Under the pieces are notes generated by a model that saw only the letters and a list, made by a program, of their open reading frames with translations, was not told where the DNA came from and made no database searches. A program made the position numbers and the translations under genes. Of a stretch of DNA of 64,000 bases, positions 58,401 to 64,000 are shown piece by piece; position 1 is the stretch's first letter; each line of letters opens with the position of its first letter. Origin of the DNA: Coleophoma eucalyptorum (lineage: Eukaryota > Ascomycota > Leotiomycetes > Helotiales > Dermateaceae); assembly GCA_026120035.1 (NCBI GenBank), contig JALRME010000067.1, positions 31,303 to 95,302 of the forward strand, written 5' to 3'.

Positions 58401-58478
58401 GCCGGCAGGCTCGGCTATTTCGGTTCTTTTGTCTCCCATTTCGTCTCAAGTCCCTTACCGACTCACGATATCCCTGCT
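55418..58478. other. AT-rich decayed DNA, no gene recognised
   Basis: 55430-56100 is full of TAG/CTA trinucleotides in every frame, as in heavily RIP-mutated retroelement DNA. Minus-strand frames at 56095-56454 and 56483-56728 and plus frames at 57185-57530 and 57784-58002 are short and without domains. Confidence 0.5.
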
Positions 58479-58726
58479 ATGCTGTATTGTACAGATGCAG
58501 TTGGACTTGCAGTACTAGACGCTCTGGTGTGCTCGTGGCATGGCGTGGGTCCTTGCTTGACAGGACCTGTACAGGCCAGCATTATCCACAGCTGGTGTCC
58601 GCATTTGCCAGGTAGTCGAGGGGAGCTGATTAATCGTCAAGAACGACGAAGATGTAGGTGGTGTCGAGTGACTACATCGTACGCACCCCTTGGTAGTTTA
58701 GCTATACATCTAAAGAACGGTGCTCA

Positions 58727-59173
58727 ATGGCGCTTTGCCATCAATTGGCGACTGCACCTGATATGGACCGGCGTGATATGGTAGATTTTATCTGTAAGGA
58801 ATTTGAAGAGGACATACCTATGACCACTGTTACTCGAGCTTTGGATAGAGAAAATATGGTTTTGAAGGTAATGCATCGTGTGGCTAAGCAACAGAATCAT
58901 AGGTTCTGGCACTTTTACCAGTATAGACTCAAGACCCTTGGGTGCCGCTCGCATTATTTGGTATTTATCGACGAGTCTGGCTTTAATAAGCCAGGCATAT
59001 ATCCGAAAAACAAAAATGACTATAACTATTGTCGCGAACGGCCATTATCATTTCAAGTCTTTCATAAACTCGATCTTGGAAGTTTTTCAAGCTGTTTACT
59101 TCGTATGCGCGTTGCTTTGTGTGTATATCCTCCTACTAGGCATGTGACGGCAACATGGCGGTCAAAGATATAA
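58727..59173 (+). pseudogene. IS630/Tc1-type transposase fragment
   Basis: MVDFICKEFEEDIPMTTVTRALDREN-type HTH linker is followed by YLVFIDESGFNKPG, the first catalytic Asp block of fungal IS630-like DDE enzymes. Similarity then stops abruptly at about 58998, and the second and third catalytic residues are missing. The reading frame upstream (58479-58726) is in other frames. It is a truncated relic. Confidence 0.7.
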
Positions 59174-60101
59174 ACTCCTGTTCCATATTTAAGTTACCTA
59201 ACTTACTTATTTATTTCCCGTCATCACATCTTATTTCGTGCCGTCTGGATTCCCACAAGACATCAATCACAAGATTAAAAGGCTGTCCATACAACCCTCA
59301 GAGGAGATGTTTATAAAAGCTTGAAGGAATTCTGTAATCAGGTATCCGACTAAACTTTTGGCTTTTAGTTGCTACATGATAAAATTACTAGAGCGATAGG
59401 TTAGGCGCTAAACATGATTTCCTCTCTGCGCCTTTTCTTATTCTCCCTAGTGCTTACCGAAACCATAAATTGTAGATATGTTACCAGCCCAGCCATTACA
59501 AAATCAAGTTCCTTTAAGAGGAAGGAGGGAGGCAAAGTTCGTGGTATAAATAGTACATAGAGGCCAACCTCGCATCCATTTATTTCCTCAGTATGCCGCA
59601 TTTCACCTATTTGATGCACTTGCCGCAGACTGCAATGACCTTCTCCGTCCGCTCTCGGTGGCAGCATGTTACTGCGGATAGTGAGATGGGATGCACTTAG
59701 CTCAGTGATGAGATTTCAAACTTGTCTTGCAGATTTGCCGGTTTCATATCGCCAAGAGCATCTATAATGGATCACGAGATAATATCTATTATCAGTGCTT
59801 AATTACGATTAAAATGCTGAAGAAAAAGGAGATCATACTATATTTGTCTTTGATACCATCAAGGATAGGCTTTTTCAAAATCTTTATCTATAATTGGAGT
59901 ATGTAAGAACAGAGAGGTAAATTATCAGTCATTTCAAAAGTATTATTAGCACTTAGTCAGCTGCGTCATCTAGGAATATATATATACATACATACATATA
60001 TGTGACTTATCATCGTTACTGAAGATGTCCTATTGTCACCATTCTTTGCATATCAACTAACTTGTAACCCCTTTCAACTTCTGCATTAGCAATTTTACGT
60101 A
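59174..60101. other. Intergenic, no gene seen
   Basis: A minus-strand 88-codon frame (59401-59667) has no recognised domain. A TATATATACATACATACATA tract lies near 59975-60000, upstream of the CVNH gene. Confidence 0.45.
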
Positions 60102-60597
60102 ATGCACTTCTTATTATTCGTATTCTGGATAACATCAAGTACAGGTCTTATGACTTTGCCTTCATTATTTAAGCGACAGGGATTTGCAGCTGCCTGTAAC
60201 CCTTATGTTTTGGATGGAACTGTGCTCCGTGCCACTTGCACCAAAGAAGATGATATAGCTGCTAGTTCAGCCTTGGAGTTAAATCAATGTATTGGAAATA
60301 GCTTTGGGGATCTCATTGTAAGCATCTTTGTGTACTATAGTATAATTCTCTCCTAACCCTCAATTAGTGGCAAGCGGAGTAAGCTCTAACATTAATATCC
60401 TATTGAGGTTTCATTGTGGTGTTGATTTACTCTACAGGGGCGGATACGGATCTTCGTGTTCTTGTACCCTTTCGGTGTCTAAAATGTTTTGCGAATGCAA
60501 AAGCGGTATTGGTGATAGTATTTTCACAAGTATCGAGCTTAGTGAGTGCTTTCTAGCCTTGTTCATGAATATGGCATCTAATTTTCAAAACATCTAG
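60102..60597 (+). CDS. Secreted CVNH (cyanovirin-N homology) lectin-like protein
   Basis: Exons 60102-60317, 60368-60378 (only 11 nt) and 60438-60597, with introns of 50 and 59 nt (GTAAGC...TTAG; GTAAGC...CTACAG with branch CTAAC), give 128 aa. An N-terminal signal peptide (MHFLLFVFWITSSTG) is present. CVNH half 1: CNPYVLDGTVLRATC, then LELNQCIGNSFGDL. Half 2 starts at WQAEGGYGSSCSCTL and ends IELSECF. Paired cysteines fit the two-fold pseudo-symmetric CVNH fold, which binds oligomannose glycans in the family. The last 15 residues diverge from the usual closing half, so the second repeat may be imperfect. The splice across the micro-exon restores the frame and family pattern, which argues for a real gene. 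Confidence 0.72.
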
Positions 60598-61020
60598 ATG
60601 ATAACATTGGGAATAATAACGGTGTCTTGACCTGTTATATTTACTAAACTAAACTTAGTGAATATTAGGGTGAACTGGCCTTAACGAATGAATCAATCTG
60701 TGTCCCCTTTAGGCCGAAAGCTATTTCCTTTTCCCTTCTCGTACAATGATAACAAGACATCAAAATTGATGGTACTGCATAGGTAATAATGGCATTATGA
60801 ATATTTTAGAGAATAGGCAGTGATAATGAGACTAGATTTGGTCAGCAATTGTTATCAGAGCAGAGGCGAGATTTGCTGACTTGAACAAAAGCAGTGGTCA
60901 GCTAGGTCATCAATTTTAGAAATCAAGATGAGGTGCTTTTAATTTGTATTTTAAGGACATATCGCCCTTGAGTTTCTGCTAAAGTTGTCAAACTGAACCC
61001 TGATTAGTCCTCCATAGAAC
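60598..61020. other. Intergenic between CVNH and P450 genes
   Basis: No coding signal. It probably holds the promoter of the P450. Confidence 0.45.
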
Positions 61021-62889
61021 ATGGATACGAAAATCTTATTCTCTATATCACAATTCACTCCATATTTTATAAGCCTATGTTTTATAACTTTGGGTTCAGC
61101 TTTTTTTTTCCATAATGAACGCAAAAAATTCAAGAAATGGGCAGCTCGAAATGGTTGTGCTCTCCCACCACTTATTCCAAACCCACTGCCCATTAGTTAT
61201 GGCCATAAAATCAGAGTTTTGCAGGATGAATCTGATGTACTAGATGTCATATTAAGACAAAAGTAAGTCAATTTATGACTTCTATAGCCACGTTCCAGGA
61301 GTTCCCGGTATGTATTTGATATATTAATTCCGCGATAGATATGAAAATTACGGTCCAACCCATGGAATTTGTGGCTACTTTAGTGGTGAAATCAAAGTTC
61401 TTAGCACTATGGCACCTCAAAATATTCAATCAGTCCTAACAAGGGACAAAATATTCCCAAGACCCCAGACGCATATCAAGAGTGTAGCACCTTTCCTCTC
61501 GAAGGGCGTATTTACAGTCCATGGTGAGGCATGGAAAAATATCAGAGACCTACTGCGTCCACAGTTCACCACTCGAAAATTGCAAGATCTAGTTATCTTT
61601 GCAAAACATGTGGACGTCATGTTCGAAGCTATGCCCACGACGGGAGACGATGGATGGACCAAGGAGTTCTCATTACTCGAACTGCTACATTTTTTCACGT
61701 TAGATACTACAACAGAGCTGTTGTTTGGAACGAGCGTGAATTCACAACGTGCTGCAATGTATGAGAGAAGCAGGTGTTCGAGTGTCGGTGCCAGCGTTGC
61801 CTGGAACAGACTTAGTCCGACAAACGTTGCAAAAGCTTTCGACTGCGCAAATGAATGGGCAAGCTTACGTATGCGCCTTGGTTCTGCATATTGGCTTTGT
61901 GACAGTCTTCAGTTTCGTCGTGCTTGTAAAACTGTACACGATTTCACTGACAAAGTATGTCGTTTTGTTACCATTTATTTCGAATTCAAACCTAACATAT
62001 AGTCCCTAGTTCGTTACTCAAGCATTAAAGACACGCGCGGAATATCATTCAATACTTCCATCAGAGCAGGGTGGTCTTATCGACTCGTTTGCAGATTTTG
62101 CCACTTCGTCAGAAGAACTCCGGTACCAGACTCTACACGTCCTTGTTGCCGCGCGAGATACAACAGCAGCTATGATTTCTTGGTGTCTAAATCGACTTCT
62201 ACGGAATCATGCTTCCCTTGCTCGTCTTCGTAGTGAAGTCTTTGCCCATTTCGGGACGGAATCTAGCCCACATCAGCCAATTAACTTTGTAACATTAAAG
62301 GCTTGCAAATACCTACAATGGGTCTTGATGGAAACAAACCGTTTATACCCAGCTGGGCCACTTAATGCTCGCACTGCAACTGAAGATACTATATTACCAG
62401 TCGGTGGTGGCACAGATGGGACGCAGCCTATTGCTTTGCGTAAAGGGACGCAGGTCAAATTTTGCAATTACTTGACTCATCGCGATAAAAGTATCTGGGG
62501 CGAGGACGCTTGGGAGTTCCGGCCAGAAAGATGGGAAAACCGGCGGCACGGGTGGGAGTAAGTAACACTCGTGATTACACTTCCACTAAAGATACCATCT
62601 TACATATCTTTACATAGGTATACCCCTTTTGGCGGAGGGGCTAGGCTTTGTCCCGGCCGTAAGTTGATTCTATGCTGCTTCCGACCTTTTTCTATTGTTT
62701 TAACAGAATCTAGAACAATATGGGCTTACTGAAGGCGGTTACGTTCTTGTGCGATTGTTTCAACGATTTGATCAGATTGAAAGTATGTCACCAATACAAG
62801 ATATGGACAAAAAGCTTTACAAAACTATTATAGTCGCGAAGGATGGACTTCGCATCAGGCTTCACAAGGCTGATATTAAAAATACCTAA
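61021..62889 (+). CDS. Cytochrome P450, CYP52-like
   Basis: Exons 61021-61262, 61339-61954, 62010-62557, 62618-62658 and 62714-62889 give 540 aa. An N-terminal membrane helix (residues 8-30) anchors it in the ER. It is followed by a proline-containing hinge (LPPLIPNPLP). I-helix AARDTT at 333-338; ExxR as ETNR at 394-397; PERW; heme loop FGGGARLCPG with Cys-480 as the iron ligand, then QQYGLTEGGYVLVRL after the last intron. The overall pattern resembles fungal CYP52-type alkane or fatty-acid omega-hydroxylases. The substrate is a guess. All key residues are present. The last splice uses the acceptor ATCTAG at 62713, chosen because it restores the CPGQQ--LTE block. Confidence 0.87.
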
Positions 62890-63173
62890 ATATGTTATAG
62901 TATTTAAGAGGGTATGGTATTGGACACCTATGAGTACCGTAGGCGACTTTGAAGAATTGATTCTCACGGAGAAATTCAGCAAAACAACTTGGGTATTTTC
63001 TTTATCTAGTCGCCATGCGACATTATCAATACTGTAAGTACGGAGTTACGGCCTTCCTCATGCGCTTCACTTGCTTAAATAAATCTCCCTTTCAACTTTG
63101 TGGCAGTGGGTTCAGATGAAAGGCTACAATTAGAACTGGCTTTGAAAGTCACAAAGTATGTGTTATAATAATA

Positions 63174-64000
63174 ACATCCATCTCTGCGTGCCAGAAAGCC
63201 TACGTGTCGGAACGACTTCATGGTTTGAGGGTCTAAAATACCTACTATCTGAAAATAAAAGTTATAGTCAGTATCAGTATACTATTATTCTTTAGCTATT
63301 TCTCTATAAGGTCACGACTTTTAGTTAGAAAAATACTATAGTTCGTCTATACTATCGATCATTCTGTTAAGAGCGTCAAATGCTACTATAGCTCGTACCC
63401 CTACTATAATAACCAACAACCTGATTCCGGAATTCGGAACCAAGACCAAAAGCTTCGATTAAGTTAAAATACATTTTCAAGGTTTTGGTGTCAAAATGAG
63501 CGTTTGACTAATCGAGTTATCCAACACTTCGTAGGTCTCAGAACAGAGAAATAGAGTTCTGAGTAGCCTCACATCACAGTCTTACGAACTCATTCATTAT
63601 GCAGATACAGGAAACCTCATATATGAAACTTGAAATTGACCTGAATCAGTTACGTGCTTCTACGATAAAATTCATCATCAGAAGGTTGTTAGTTACCTTT
63701 AAGGTTTATACTTGTAGGGGGAATTTGTGTGCTTCCAGTTCCTTAAGCACATACCTTACCTCTATGCTACAGAAGCTTGCGCCCTTGTACCACAAGACTT
63801 GATAAACCGTCTACTGCTTTCTAGTCTGAATAAGTCAATTTAGTAGATACTGCTTGAGACGCTAAAGGAGGCTCAAAAATAGTAGTAACTTACTGCCATT
63901 CTAACGTATATGATAAGCGAGTGTACCATACAAGCGAGTGTACCACTTTCTAGCATAACACGCTACTTTTACTTTAACAGACTATAATTCTACAACGAAA
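63174..64000 (+). mobile_element. E4: left part of another TIR element of the E1/E3 family
   Basis: Begins ACATCCATCTCTGCGTGCC after TA (63172-63173). It stays alignable with the E3 left end to about 63450: CTTTAGCTAT, GAGCGTCAAA-GCT and CCAGAATTCG-like blocks appear in the same order. No right end is seen before the window stops. Beyond about 63480 the sequence does not match E3, so this copy may carry something else or be disrupted. Confidence 0.75.

Overview
The window looks like an accessory, repeat-rich stretch of a filamentous ascomycete (Pezizomycotina) genome. The evidence is short GT-AG introns (mostly 40-100 nt) with CTAAC/CTGAC-like branch sites, typical fungal families (HET-domain NLRs, 2EXR, GH5 glucanase, fungal P450, CVNH, fungal Est1-like protein), and AT-rich decayed DNA whose repeats differ by C-to-T/G-to-A changes, as expected after repeat-induced point mutation (RIP). 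I cannot name the species.

Layout. 0-8.2 kb: a bZIP-like protein, two solo LTRs and a large Est1-like RNA/DNA-binding protein. 8.2-14.5 kb: an AT-rich gene desert with three solo LTRs. 14.5-20 kb: an unknown protein, a divergent SNAP-like (Sec17-like) TPR protein, two solo LTRs and an F-box-like protein. 20-30 kb: a hypothetical, a broken MFS transporter, another hypothetical and a class-I glutamine amidotransferase. 31-32.6 kb: a secreted five-exon GH5 beta-glucanase. 33-38 kb: a 1.07-kb TIR element and a truncated Ty3/gypsy-like unit (LTR plus Gag-protease). 39-40.5 kb: an unknown two-exon gene. 41.6-55.4 kb: the most interesting part. 58-63 kb: transposase relics, a CVNH lectin-like secreted protein and a P450.

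The main result is a family of TIR elements flanked by TA (E1-E4), two of which carry complete, different fungal NLR genes. E3 (50632-55346, 4715 bp) carries a HET-NB-ARC-TPR gene and sits inside a solo LTR. The two LTR halves abut the element, and the rejoined LTR is bounded by a perfect 5-bp duplication (GTAGC), so E3 clearly moved as a unit. E2 (41585-47899, 6315 bp) carries a HET-SESB-NACHT-ankyrin gene and has related ends. E2 and E3 share an internal block of about 160 bp but carry unrelated NLR cargo in opposite orientation relative to that block. E1 (33151-34220, 1070 bp) is E3 without its NLR. The left end of a fourth copy, E4, starts at 63174. The only Tc1-type transposase DNA inside any copy is a broken remnant at one end of E2. 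I infer a non-autonomous transposon family that captures and disperses allorecognition/immune-type NLR genes. Both NLRs also have nearly identical C-terminal repeat units, typical of fast-evolving fungal incompatibility genes.
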